DNA of 64,000 nt from Chloroflexota bacterium. GTDB lineage: Bacteria; Chloroflexota; Anaerolineae; Anaerolineales; Villigracilaceae. Below the pieces are notes generated by a model. It saw only the letters and a program-made list of their open reading frames with translations, had not been told where the DNA came from and did no database searches. The stretch covers positions 51,260 to 115,259 of the forward strand of contig JACAET010000025.1 of NCBI GenBank assembly GCA_013388685.1, given 5' to 3'. Positions 51,231 through 59,603 of this stretch are shown here, in pieces (position 1 is the stretch's first letter; each line of letters opens with the position of its first letter). Position numbers and translations under genes: made by a program.

Positions 51231-52154
51231 CCATACGACATCCTCGTCGCTGGCGAAATCAACCCCGACCTCATCCTCACCGGCAATGTCGTTCCTGAGT
51301 TTGGTCAGGTCGAAAAAATCGTTGATACGGCAACGCTCGCCATCGGTTCCTCCTCCGCCATCTTTGCCTGTGGCGCGGCGCGGCTGGGGCTCAGGGTGGG
51401 TTTCATCGGCGTGTGCGGCGATGATGTCTTCGGCCGCTTCATGCTCGCTGAAATGCAAAAAAGAAATGTGGAGGTGAGTCATGTGATGGTTCGCAAGGAT
51501 GGACAAACCGGACTCAGTGTCATCCTCAACCAACCCTCCGCTCAGGGTGACAGGGCGATTCTGACTCATCCTGGCTTGATCCCCGAACTCCGAGCCTCTG
51601 ACGTCACGGACGGTTTGCTGCGCCAGGCGCGCCACCTGCACGTGGCAAGTTACTTTCTCCAAACCAAACTCCAGCCCGATTTGCCTTCATTATTCCAACG
51701 CGCCCGTTCGCTGGGATTGACCACTTCCCTCGATACCAATTATGACCCTTCCGGAGCATGGCGCGGATTCGACGATCTGCTCGCCGTGACGAATGTCTTC
51801 CTCCCGAACGAAGCCGAAGCGAAGTCGCTCACAGGCGCAGGGAATGTCGAAGAAGCAGCGAGCAGGCTAACGTCAAAGGTGGAAGCGGCGGCGATTAAGT
51901 TGGGAAAGGATGGGGCGTTGGGAATCTCGCGGAGTCAGAACGTCCGCGTTGAAAGTATTCCCGTAAACGTGGTGGATACCGTCGGCGCCGGCGACTCGTT
52001 CGATGCGGGGTTCATCTACGGATATTTGCGCCACTGGGATTTGGAAAAGTCCCTGCGGCTGGCGTGCGTGTGCGGCGCGCTCTCCACACAACAAGCAGGC
52101 GGCACGAACGGTCAACCGACCCTCGAAGAGGCGATGAAGCATGTATCTGGATGA
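51216..52154 (+). CDS. PfkB-family sugar kinase
   Basis: 312-residue ribokinase-fold kinase with the N-terminal GEINPDLIL, GGTN-like substrate stretch (CGAARLGLRVGFIGVCGDDVFG) and catalytic DTVGAGDSFDAGF (base Asp). In this operon the natural role is phosphorylation of tagatose-6-phosphate to the bisphosphate. Overlaps the GatZ-type gene by 14 bp. Confidence 0.9.
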   Translation: MKPETPYDILVAGEINPDLILTGNVVPEFGQVEKIVDTATLAIGSSSAIFACGAARLGLRVGFIGVCGDDVFGRFMLAEMQKRNVEVSHVMVRKDGQTGLSVILNQPSAQGDRAILTHPGLIPELRASDVTDGLLRQARHLHVASYFLQTKLQPDLPSLFQRARSLGLTTSLDTNYDPSGAWRGFDDLLAVTNVFLPNEAEAKSLTGAGNVEEAASRLTSKVEAAAIKLGKDGALGISRSQNVRVESIPVNVVDTVGAGDSFDAGFIYGYLRHWDLEKSLRLACVCGALSTQQAGGTNGQPTLEEAMKHVSG

Positions 52155-53409
52155 AGTTGTCGCGGCGCAAAAACGGGGGGAGGCGAGGGGAATCACTTCT
52201 GTTTGTTCGGCGCATCCGTTTGTCATCAAACAAACCCTAAGGGTCTCTGAGAATTTTAGGGTTTCTCCTCTGATTGAAGCAACATGCAATCAAGTGAATC
52301 AATTCGGCGGATATACCGGCATGACGCCGAAGGATTTTGTCGCGTTTGTGCGCGGGATTGCGGAGCAAGTCAACTTTCCGTTTGAGAAAATTATTTTGGG
52401 CGGCGATCACCTGGGACCGAACGTCTGGCAGAACGAACCCGCCGAATCTGCCATGCAAAAAGCGGAGGAGATGATCCGTCAATACGTGGGAGCGGGCTTC
52501 ACGAAGATTCATCTCGATTGCAGTATGAGACTGGCTGACGATCCTGCGGGGGCATTGAGCGTTGACGTGATAGCGCAACGCGCGGCAAGGCTGGCAAAAG
52601 CGGCGGAGCAAATGCTCCCCTCTTCCACTGGGAGAGGGGCTGGAGGGGAGGGCAGATTGCGTTACATTATCGGCACTGAAGTTCCCATGCCTGGCGGCGC
52701 AACAATGCACGAAGAAGGCGTCGGTGTGACGAAGGTGGAAGATGTGAAGCAGAGCCTCGAGGTCACGCGCGGGGCGTTTTTGAGGGCGGGCTTGGCGGAA
52801 TCGTGGGAGCGAGTCGTGGGAGTGGTGGTACAGGCGGGCGTGGAATTTGGCGATGAGTTTATCCTGCCCTACCATCCCCCAGCCGCGCAGGCGTTGTCGA
52901 AATTCATCGAAACACAACCGATGATTTATGAAGCGCATTCCACCGATTATCAGACGCGGGAGGCGTTGAAGAATCTGGTGCGCGATCATTTTGCAATTCT
53001 CAAGGTTGGTCCCGCGTTGACGTTTGCCTTCCGCGAGGCGGTCTTTGCGCTGGCGATGATGGAGAACGAGTTGATTGCAAAGGACGAACGCTCGAACATC
53101 GTTCAGGTTTTGGACGATGTGATGGTGAAGCATCCCGAACATTGGAAGAAGTATTACCGCGGCGATGAGCGCGAGCAGGCGTTCAAACGCAAATACAGCC
53201 TGAGCGACCGCGTGCGATATTATTGGGTTCAGCCGGCGGTGCGGAACGCATTGGAACGATTGATGATGAATCTGGGTGACGGCATTCTGCCGTATTCGCT
53301 GTTGAGTCAGTTTGTGGGGGAGACCGGTCTGACTGCCGCCCAGGTGGTCGCGCTGAAGGTGAGAGGGGTGCTCGATGATTATCTGGCGGCTTGCGGCGAG
53401 GCTGGTTGA
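52141..53409 (+). CDS. Tagatose-bisphosphate aldolase non-catalytic subunit (GatZ/KbaZ type)
   Basis: 422-residue protein of the GatZ/KbaZ family: ITSVCSAHPFVI, EATCNQVNQFGGYTGMTP, GGDHLGPNVWQ and HLDCSMRLADDP. These proteins support class II GatY/KbaY aldolases or may act alone; no GatY/KbaY gene is present here. A repeat insertion (PSSTGRGAGGEGR near residue 160) is in frame. Last gene of the operon. Confidence 0.9.
   Translation: MYLDEVVAAQKRGEARGITSVCSAHPFVIKQTLRVSENFRVSPLIEATCNQVNQFGGYTGMTPKDFVAFVRGIAEQVNFPFEKIILGGDHLGPNVWQNEPAESAMQKAEEMIRQYVGAGFTKIHLDCSMRLADDPAGALSVDVIAQRAARLAKAAEQMLPSSTGRGAGGEGRLRYIIGTEVPMPGGATMHEEGVGVTKVEDVKQSLEVTRGAFLRAGLAESWERVVGVVVQAGVEFGDEFILPYHPPAAQALSKFIETQPMIYEAHSTDYQTREALKNLVRDHFAILKVGPALTFAFREAVFALAMMENELIAKDERSNIVQVLDDVMVKHPEHWKKYYRGDEREQAFKRKYSLSDRVRYYWVQPAVRNALERLMMNLGDGILPYSLLSQFVGETGLTAAQVVALKVRGVLDDYLAACGEAG
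52615..52655. repeat. In-gene CCCTCTCCC-type repeat
   Basis: CCCCTCTTCCACTGGGAGAG followed by GGGCTGGAGGGGAGGG inside the GatZ/KbaZ-type gene, keeping the frame. Confidence 0.75.
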
Positions 53410-53483
53410 AAACCGGGCGAAACCGGCGTTTTCCCCGTCTTTACCGCAGGCGTGCGCCCGAATATCCATTGGAGGTGGAGAAT

Positions 53484-54131
53484 TCAGGGCTTGTTCAGGC
53501 GGATCAGTCCCATTTTTAAGGCTGTCAACACCGCCTGGGCGCGGTTGGGCTGTTTCAATTTTTCCAGAATGCTCTTGGCGTGGCTGCGCACGGTTTCTTC
53601 GCCAATGCTCAATTGCGCGGCGATCTGCTTGTAGGTGTTCGGCGTCGCCATCCATTCGAGAATTTCGTGCTCGCGCGGCGTCAGCGAAACGGGCGGCGTG
53701 CTTTGCGGCTGAATTCGCCTCATAACCTTTCTCATCACATCGGGATGGAGGTACGCCTCGCCGCGCATCACCGAGCGGATCGCCCCCACCAATTCGGCGG
53801 GCTCGATGTTCTTCAGCACATAGCCCTCGACGCCCGCCGCAATCAAATCGAACACGCGGTCGTCCACTTCGGTGCCGGTCAGCATCATGATTTTGATGTG
53901 GGGATGGGCGCGCCGTAATGTCAGCGCCATTGCCTGACCGTCCATTTCGGGCATGACCAAATCCAGCAGGACAAGATCAGGCTGGAGGCGCGCTGCGGCT
54001 TCCAAGCCTTCACGTCCGTTCTGCGCTTCGCCCACGACCTCGAAATCTGGTTCCTGACGAAGGACCATCGCCAACCCTTTGCGGACCACGGCATGGTCGT
54101 CCACGATGAGGATGCGGATGGGATCAGACAT
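53484..54131 (-). CDS. NarL/LuxR-family response regulator
   Basis: 215 residues: receiver with VDDHAVVRKGL, phospho-Asp in LVLLDLVMPEMDG, Thr in IMMLTGTE and Lys in YVLKNIEP; C-terminal LuxR-type helix-turn-helix (SLTPREHEILEWMATPNTYKQIAAQLSIGEETVRSHAKSILE, residues about 150-190). Overlaps the kinase gene by 8 bp; they form a two-component pair facing the end of the sugar operon. Confidence 0.95.
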   Translation of the reverse strand: MSDPIRILIVDDHAVVRKGLAMVLRQEPDFEVVGEAQNGREGLEAAARLQPDLVLLDLVMPEMDGQAMALTLRRAHPHIKIMMLTGTEVDDRVFDLIAAGVEGYVLKNIEPAELVGAIRSVMRGEAYLHPDVMRKVMRRIQPQSTPPVSLTPREHEILEWMATPNTYKQIAAQLSIGEETVRSHAKSILEKLKQPNRAQAVLTALKMGLIRLNKP

Positions 54132-55854
54132 GATGTCCGTTGATGGGCAGGTTGATCATGATGCGCGCGCCTGCGCCGGGCTGGCTGTGGATTTCGCAAT
54201 CGCCGCCCAGGGCGCGGGCGCGTTCCTGAATGCCGTGCAAGCCAAAATGCTCACGGTTGACGCTTCGCGACAAAGCCGCCTCAGGATCGAAGCCCCGTCC
54301 CTTATCCGTTACCACCAGGTAGACTTCACCGTCCGATACCGTGAGACAAAGTTTGGCGGTGTCCGCGCCCGAATGCCGCGCGGAATTTGCCAGCGCCTCC
54401 TGCGCCAGGCGGTAGAGCGTGCGGCGCAAGCCCGCAGGCAGATGGTCGAAATCGCCGTTGTGGTCGAAGACGATTTCAAAGGGACGCGGGCGGCAGCAAC
54501 TGGTAACGTAGTTCCGCAGGTCAGCCTGGAAAAGTTCGAGGGTCAGCGCGGAGGGCCACAGGTCGAAGATGGAGCGGCGCACTTCGTCGTGGGCGCTGCT
54601 GGCGAGGGCGCGCAGGTCGGTCAGTTCGCGCTTGACTTCGTCCGCCTGGGCGGGGAGCATGGAGATGCAGGCGTCGAGGGAATAGACGATGCCAAAGAGC
54701 GATTGCGCCACCGTGTCGTGGATGTCGCGGGCGATGCGGTTGCGTTCGGTTTCGACGGCGAGGCGTCGGGCGCGGTCAATGCACAGGATGGTGGTGCCAA
54801 GCGCCAGGGCGGCTTGATTCGCCACCATCCTAATGACTTCCTCGCGCTGGCGTGTCAATTCCTTCCCTTTTTCCAGTTCCACCATCAAGATTCCCACCGC
54901 ATGTTCACGCAGGGAGAGCGGATAGACGTACCACTGACAGGTCTTCAGCCACGAGTTCAGCACGGGGTGGGCGACGAGGACATCGTCGGAAGAGGTGGTG
55001 AAGATTTTGCGGTCGAGAAGCGCCTGGAAGAGCGCGCCGCTTTCGGGCTGCAAGGGAAGCGGGGCGGCGTCGGGAAAGGACGAATTGACGGGATACAACA
55101 TCCAGCCGCCCATTTCCGCGCGGGCGGGGTCCACCACACCGACGATTGCCCTGCGAAAGCCCAAGCCTGTGGTCACTGCACCGAGCACGCGCTGCTGCAC
55201 CGAGATGAGGTCGGGCGCGGCTTGCAGGAGCACGGTCAGGTCGTGGATGACGCGCAGTTGTTTGTGAGCCGCGGCAAGATTTTCATGTTTTTCCGCCAGT
55301 TCATCGCGCGCCGCCGAGAGTTCGTCGCGGGCGCGGTTGATTTCCTTGATCAATATCGAGGGATACGCCAGCAGGATGGGCAACAGCCAGATGCCCGCCA
55401 ACTGCATGATGAGGGCGGTGTTTTCGGAAGGCGGCAGGCTGTTCAACCGATGCGCGGCGAAATCCGCCAGAAGATACAGAAGCGTGAAGGAGGACGCGGT
55501 TGCGAGCGCGCCGCGCATTTGAAAGAAAAACGCGCCAGCCAAGAGCGGACTGAGCGCGTAGAGATAGTAGGGGCTGTTCGAGCCGCCGCTGACCGCCAGG
55601 ATGCCCGCGCAGAAAAGCAGGTCAATTCCCATCACCAGCGGGCGTTCGGTCACCAGGCGGTTGAGCGGACGGTTGAAAATGGAAATCACCGCGTTGGCAA
55701 GGAAGACCAGCAGGAAGGTCCACAATGGAGGCAGAAAGAGACTGCGTTCCTGCGGCAGAATCAACAGCGGGGGAAGAAGCGCCGCCCAGCGAAATGCCAC
55801 CAGAAACGGGAAGATGCGGCTCGACTCGAAGAGACGCTCCAATTTGGAGAGCAT
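54124..55854 (-). CDS. NarL-type sensor histidine kinase with GAF domain
   Basis: 576 residues from ATG 55854. Several membrane segments (about 15-175), a coiled-coil, a GAF-like domain (about 225-370) and a HisKA_3 kinase core with phospho-His in ARDIHDTVAQSLFG, then the ATPase (RLAQEALANSARHS, GLHGIQERARALGG). TATAAT lies 7 bp before the ATG, so the message is probably leaderless. A longer frame to 55953 runs into a repeat and is not used. Confidence 0.92.
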   Translation of the reverse strand: MLSKLERLFESSRIFPFLVAFRWAALLPPLLILPQERSLFLPPLWTFLLVFLANAVISIFNRPLNRLVTERPLVMGIDLLFCAGILAVSGGSNSPYYLYALSPLLAGAFFFQMRGALATASSFTLLYLLADFAAHRLNSLPPSENTALIMQLAGIWLLPILLAYPSILIKEINRARDELSAARDELAEKHENLAAAHKQLRVIHDLTVLLQAAPDLISVQQRVLGAVTTGLGFRRAIVGVVDPARAEMGGWMLYPVNSSFPDAAPLPLQPESGALFQALLDRKIFTTSSDDVLVAHPVLNSWLKTCQWYVYPLSLREHAVGILMVELEKGKELTRQREEVIRMVANQAALALGTTILCIDRARRLAVETERNRIARDIHDTVAQSLFGIVYSLDACISMLPAQADEVKRELTDLRALASSAHDEVRRSIFDLWPSALTLELFQADLRNYVTSCCRPRPFEIVFDHNGDFDHLPAGLRRTLYRLAQEALANSARHSGADTAKLCLTVSDGEVYLVVTDKGRGFDPEAALSRSVNREHFGLHGIQERARALGGDCEIHSQPGAGARIMINLPINGHHV

Positions 55855-55890
55855 GAGGCGAATTATATTCCCAATCTCCGCTGTATAAAA

Positions 55891-55951
55891 GCGCGTAGCG
55901 ACGTTCTCCCCTGGCACTGCCCGCCAGGGCAAGTGTAACGTCGCATAGCGC
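55891..55951. repeat. REP-like large palindrome
   Basis: GCGCGTAGCGACGTT (55891-55905) pairs with AACGTCGCATAGCGC (55937-55951); an inner CCCTGG / CCAGGG stem follows. Same ends as the CTCT-loop family. Confidence 0.7.
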
Positions 55952-56067
55952 AAGAAAGCGTGGCTTGTACGCTCATCCCCCGCGCGGGGGAGGCAAAATC
56001 CCCTGCGGAGGGAATGGTCGGCAGGATGGGAATTCAGTATGATAGGAGTCGCTCAAAGGAGGCACAG

Positions 56068-56307
56068 ATGGATGTACTAAAGGAAGATCAGGTTCTCGAT
56101 TGCAGCGGCATGCTTTGCCCGATGCCCGTCGTCAAAACGTCGAAGGCGATCAAGACGCTCGAAGTGGGACAGGTGTTGAAAATGATCGCCACCGACCCCG
56201 GCGCGCCGCCCGATATGGAAGCGTGGAGCCGCCAGACGGGGAACGAATTGCTCCGCTCCACGCAGGAAGACGGTAAGTTCGTTTTTTATATCCGACGTTC
56301 GAAATAG
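56068..56307 (+). CDS. tusA: TusA-family sulfur carrier
   Basis: 79-residue sulfur-transfer protein. The sulfane sulfur is carried on Cys17 of the CPMP motif; Cys12 is also present (LDCSGMLCPMPVV). Ends FYIRRSK as usual. AAAGGAGG lies upstream of ATG 56068. First gene of the sulfur locus, 13 bp before a DsrE-family gene; likely hands sulfur to the Hdr-like complex. Confidence 0.95.
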   Translation: MDVLKEDQVLDCSGMLCPMPVVKTSKAIKTLEVGQVLKMIATDPGAPPDMEAWSRQTGNELLRSTQEDGKFVFYIRRSK

Positions 56308-56320
56308 ACTGGAGGCTGAC

Positions 56321-56845
56321 ATGTCCAAATCCGACCCGAACGCCCCGAAGCGACTCGCGCTGATCGCTTCCAAAGGGACCTTAGACTGGGCATACCCACC
56401 CTTCATCCTTGCCACCGCCGCAGGCGCCATGGGATGGGAGGTGGGTGTTTTCTTTACCTTCTACGGTCTCACCCTGCTCAAGCCCAAACTAACCGCCGCC
56501 GTGACCCCGGTGGGCAACCCTGCCATGCCGATGAAAATGCCGTTTGGTCCCGAAGGCTTTCAGAATATCAACTGGCCCATTCCGCAACTCATCATGGCAA
56601 ACGTGCCTGGTTTCAACGCGCTTGCGACTACCTTGATGAAACAGACTTTCGAGAACAAAGGCGTCGCCTCCATTGAAGAACTGCGCCAGATGGCAATTGA
56701 CCTGGATGTCCGCATGATCGGCTGTCAGATGACGATGGATGTCTTCGGCTTCAAGCGCGAGGACTTCATCAAGGAATGCGAGATCGGCGGCGCGGCCACC
56801 TTCCTCGAATACGCCGCGGACGCGGACGTGCAGTTGTTTATATAG
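56321..56845 (+). CDS. DsrE-family protein, 174 residues (DsrE2-like)
   Basis: DsrE/F-fold sulfur-relay protein: LALIASKGTLDWAYPPFILATAAGAMG at the start, EVGVFFTFYGLTLL, and a conserved Cys in RMIGCQMTMDVFG (about residue 135-140). The long size and conserved Cys context match the DsrE2 group, which in other bacteria moves sulfur between rhodanese and TusA. Probably cytoplasmic. Confidence 0.85.
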   Translation: MSKSDPNAPKRLALIASKGTLDWAYPPFILATAAGAMGWEVGVFFTFYGLTLLKPKLTAAVTPVGNPAMPMKMPFGPEGFQNINWPIPQLIMANVPGFNALATTLMKQTFENKGVASIEELRQMAIDLDVRMIGCQMTMDVFGFKREDFIKECEIGGAATFLEYAADADVQLFI

Positions 56846-56880
56846 CAAGATCAAACGCATGAAACAATAGCGCAAGACGC

Positions 56881-56904
56881 GTAGAGCGCATTCTCTAATG
56901 TGCG
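56881..56904. repeat. REP-like hairpin, CTCT-loop family
   Basis: GTAGAGCGCATT-CTCT-AATGTGCG between the two DsrE-family genes. Confidence 0.7.
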
Positions 56905-57025
56905 TGCGGGCGGCATGCCTTTGTTTCAAAGAAATCGTGTGTAGTGTGCGTTCTTTGTCAGCATATAGAGACCGCTAAATACGCACTGTTATGAAGCGCT
57001 GAAGATATATTTTGGAGAGGGCAGT

Positions 57026-57427
57026 ATGAGCGTGTGGAAGACCAACGACCCTGAGGTAAAAAAGATTCTCTACATCCAAACGCATGGAGAGAAAGACCCC
57101 GAAAGAACGGCAACGCCGTTTTTTCTTGCCACCGCCGCCGCGGCGATGGACAACGAAGTCGCCATTTATTTCACGATGAACGGTCCGCAGTGCGTGGCGA
57201 AGGGCAACGGCGAGAAGATCGTCATTCCGCGCAAGGGCGGCAACGGCAGGGAACTGAAGTTCTTCATTGACCAGGCGGTTGAGATAGGCGTGCGCCTGCT
57301 CGTCTGCCAGCCTTCGCTCGATCTGCACGGTTACACCATGGACGACATGATCGAAGGCGTGGAAATGATCGGCGGCGCGGCGTTCAACGACATGGCTTGC
57401 GACGCGGACGCGGTGATTGGATTTTGA
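57026..57427 (+). CDS. DsrE-family protein, 133 residues (DsrE3-like)
   Basis: Second DsrE-fold sulfur carrier: ILYIQTHGEKDPERTATPFFLATAAAAMD and conserved Cys in RLLVCQPSLDLHGY (about residue 98), plus DMACDADAVIGF at the end. Small single-domain size agrees with DsrE3-type proteins of sHdr clusters. GGAG precedes the start. Confidence 0.85.
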   Translation: MSVWKTNDPEVKKILYIQTHGEKDPERTATPFFLATAAAAMDNEVAIYFTMNGPQCVAKGNGEKIVIPRKGGNGRELKFFIDQAVEIGVRLLVCQPSLDLHGYTMDDMIEGVEMIGGAAFNDMACDADAVIGF

Positions 57428-57514
57428 ACCACAGATGAACACAGATTGACACAGATGGTTAATAAACATTCATCAACCTTATCCCGTTCATCCGTGTTCA
57501 TCTGCGGTGAATGA
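57428..57514. repeat. ACCACAGATGAACACAG inverted-repeat element
   Basis: ACCACAGATGAACACAGAT at the left and ATCCGTGTTCATCTGCGGT at the right, flanking an A/T-rich middle. Fills the gap between the DsrE-family and HdrC-like genes. Confidence 0.8.
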
Positions 57515-57526
57515 ATCAGGAGGCAC

Positions 57527-58234
57527 ATGCCCACCACACAAGAAAACTGGAACCCTGGCAAGGCGGCAAACCGTCATCCCGAAGCGACTTACGAGGAAAA
57601 GGAACGGCTCTTTCTCGAAGTCAAAAACGATGTGCGCTACCATGACTTCCTCTACGGATGTTACGAGTGCGGCATTTGCGTTTCTGCCTGCCCTTCGGCT
57701 CGCTTCTATGACTTCAGTCCGCGCGTGATTGCGCAGGCGATGGCGCGCGAAGATGTCGAGCGCATCTACGACATCCTCACGGAAGACATCTGGAACTGCG
57801 CGCAATGTTTCTCGTGCGTGCGCTGTCCACGCCAGAACAACCCTGGCGGTTTGATCACCATCCTGCGCGAAGTCTCGCTCAAAAACGGATTGCAGGAATC
57901 GAAGGACGCCCTGCAAGGCTACAGCCGCGTCATCTACAAGGTGATGCTCAAAGGCAACCAGGTCTCGCCCGATATGCTCCAGCCCGATTTCTTCCCCGAT
58001 TGGGGTCCGTGGGTGCAGAACTTCTCGCAGAACATGCACGTCTGGCGCAAGGCGATTCCGATGGATTCGATTCGCGGGCTGACCGATGTCGCCTGGCGTG
58101 TCGAACGCAAGACCCTGCTCGAACTCTATACCATCTGGTTTGAGTCTGGCAACATGGACATCATCAAGGAACTGGATGAGAGTTTGTACGACCTGTTGGT
58201 TGAGGTGATGCAGGAAGAGTTGGAAGACGCGTAG
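57527..58234 (+). CDS. HdrC-like iron-sulfur protein (sHdrC1 type)
   Basis: 235-residue protein with two [4Fe-4S] sites: C45, C48, C51, C55 (CYECGICVSAC) and C91, C94, C97, C100 (NCAQCFSCVRC). It links HdrA and HdrB electron paths. Position before hdrB- and hdrA-like genes and after tusA/dsrE matches sHdrC1. Confidence 0.92.
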   Translation: MPTTQENWNPGKAANRHPEATYEEKERLFLEVKNDVRYHDFLYGCYECGICVSACPSARFYDFSPRVIAQAMAREDVERIYDILTEDIWNCAQCFSCVRCPRQNNPGGLITILREVSLKNGLQESKDALQGYSRVIYKVMLKGNQVSPDMLQPDFFPDWGPWVQNFSQNMHVWRKAIPMDSIRGLTDVAWRVERKTLLELYTIWFESGNMDIIKELDESLYDLLVEVMQEELEDA

Positions 58235-58285
58235 TCGGCGTTCTCTTACGCCGACGGGCGGACGTTAGAGAACGTCCGCTACGCC
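58233..58285. repeat. REP-like double hairpin, CTCT/AGAG family
   Basis: TCGGCGT-TCTCT-TACGCCGA followed by GCGGACGTT-AGAG-AACGTCCGC (58258-58279), framed by GCGTAG and CTACGC. Confidence 0.85.
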
Positions 58286-58305
58286 AAGAATGAATTGGAG
58301 AATCC

Positions 58306-59517
58306 ATGACAACAACCGTCGAACAAATCCTGGAACGCAAATCACATCCCGTCGTGCGCGACGCGTCCGCTGCGCCGACCGACGATATGCACGAATGCCT
58401 GCTCGAACTCGAAGCGAAGGGCGAGATTGTTCTTCAGCGAATCAAAGGCGATTACGTCGAGTTTCCCACCAAATACGGACGCAAGAAAAAGATTCCGATC
58501 GAGCATACCTGGCATCACAAATCCTGCGGTCACTGCGGGCATATCCCAGGCTACGCTTCGTCCATCCTCTGGCTGCACCGCCAGTTCAATCTCGATTACC
58601 ACGACCCCACCGACCAGACCTCCTGCACAGGCTGGAACTACTACGCCTCCGCCGCATCCAACGCGGTGGGACAAGCCGCCGTGATGAGCCGCAACTTTGC
58701 GGCGGCGTATGAGACGGGCTACTTTCCGTTGATCCACTGCGGCACATCCTTCGGACATTACAAGGAAATCCGCGAGCAGCTCGTCCATCACAAGGAACTG
58801 CGCGACGAAGTCCGCCGCATTCTGGATAAGATGGGCAAACCGCTCGTCATCCCCGAAGAGATCGTCCATTACAGCGAATGGGTGTATGCCATGCGCGAGC
58901 GCTTCAAGGAGCGTCAACTCGTGGACATGAGCATGATCACCGCCACCGTTCACCCCGCCTGCCATTACTACAAAATCGTCGCCGAAGACGCCATCTACGA
59001 CCCCGAAATCTACGGCGGACAGCGCACGGCGGTTGTCACCGCCCTGCTCGAATCGCTCGGCATCAACGTCGCGGATTACTCGACCTGGTTCGACTGCTGC
59101 GGCTTCGGCTTCCGTCATGTGCTGGTGCAGCGCGATTTCACCCGTTCGTTCGCGGTGCTGCGCAAGATCGAGACGATGAAGAACGAAGTCAACCCCGACC
59201 TGACCGTGACTCACGACACGGGCTGTGTGACCACGCTGGATAAGAGTCAATTCGCCGCGAAGGCGCATGACCGCAAGGTGGGAATCCCCGTTCTTTCAGA
59301 CGCGCAGGTTGCGGCTCTGGCGATGGGAGCCCATCCCTTCCGCGTGGTGCAGTTTCACTGGCACTCGACGGATTGGCGTCCGTTCCTGGAGAAACTCGGC
59401 ATTGACTGGCAGAAATATTGGGACGAATTCCAGGGCGACCTTGAATTGATTCGTTCTGGGCAGAAGTCTGGCATTACGTGGGAAGACGCGGATAAGCCAA
59501 TCCAATTGACGGCATAA
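58306..59517 (+). CDS. HdrB-like CCG-domain protein (sHdrB1 type)
   Basis: 403 residues with two cysteine sets of the kind that bind noncubane or related [4Fe-4S] clusters: C74, C77, C107, C145 in the first, and C219 (HPACHYY), C264-C265 (FDCCGFGF), C307 (DTGC) in the second. In heterodisulfide reductases these reduce the S-S bond; in sHdr they are thought to act on protein-bound sulfur. GGAG is 8 bp upstream. Confidence 0.92.
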   Translation: MTTTVEQILERKSHPVVRDASAAPTDDMHECLLELEAKGEIVLQRIKGDYVEFPTKYGRKKKIPIEHTWHHKSCGHCGHIPGYASSILWLHRQFNLDYHDPTDQTSCTGWNYYASAASNAVGQAAVMSRNFAAAYETGYFPLIHCGTSFGHYKEIREQLVHHKELRDEVRRILDKMGKPLVIPEEIVHYSEWVYAMRERFKERQLVDMSMITATVHPACHYYKIVAEDAIYDPEIYGGQRTAVVTALLESLGINVADYSTWFDCCGFGFRHVLVQRDFTRSFAVLRKIETMKNEVNPDLTVTHDTGCVTTLDKSQFAAKAHDRKVGIPVLSDAQVAALAMGAHPFRVVQFHWHSTDWRPFLEKLGIDWQKYWDEFQGDLELIRSGQKSGITWEDADKPIQLTA

Positions 59518-59523
59518 ACACAA

Positions 59524-59584
59524 TTTGCGTAGTGGACGCTCTCTAGCGTCCACGTTGGCGTTAGAGAACGCCAATCTACGCAAA
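59524..59584. repeat. REP-like double hairpin with terminal inverted repeats
   Basis: Best copy of the family: TTTGCGTAG (59524-59532) and CTACGCAAA (59576-59584) frame GTGGACGCT-CTCT-AGCGTCCAC and TTGGCGTT-AGAG-AACGCCAA. Confidence 0.9.
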
Positions 59585-59603
59585 ATTATTCGGAGGAACA
59601 TCA

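Noticed and set aside
54079..55938. 619-codon open frame on the plus strand
   Set aside because: Antisense to the NarL-type kinase, which has full HisKA_3 and ATPase motifs.
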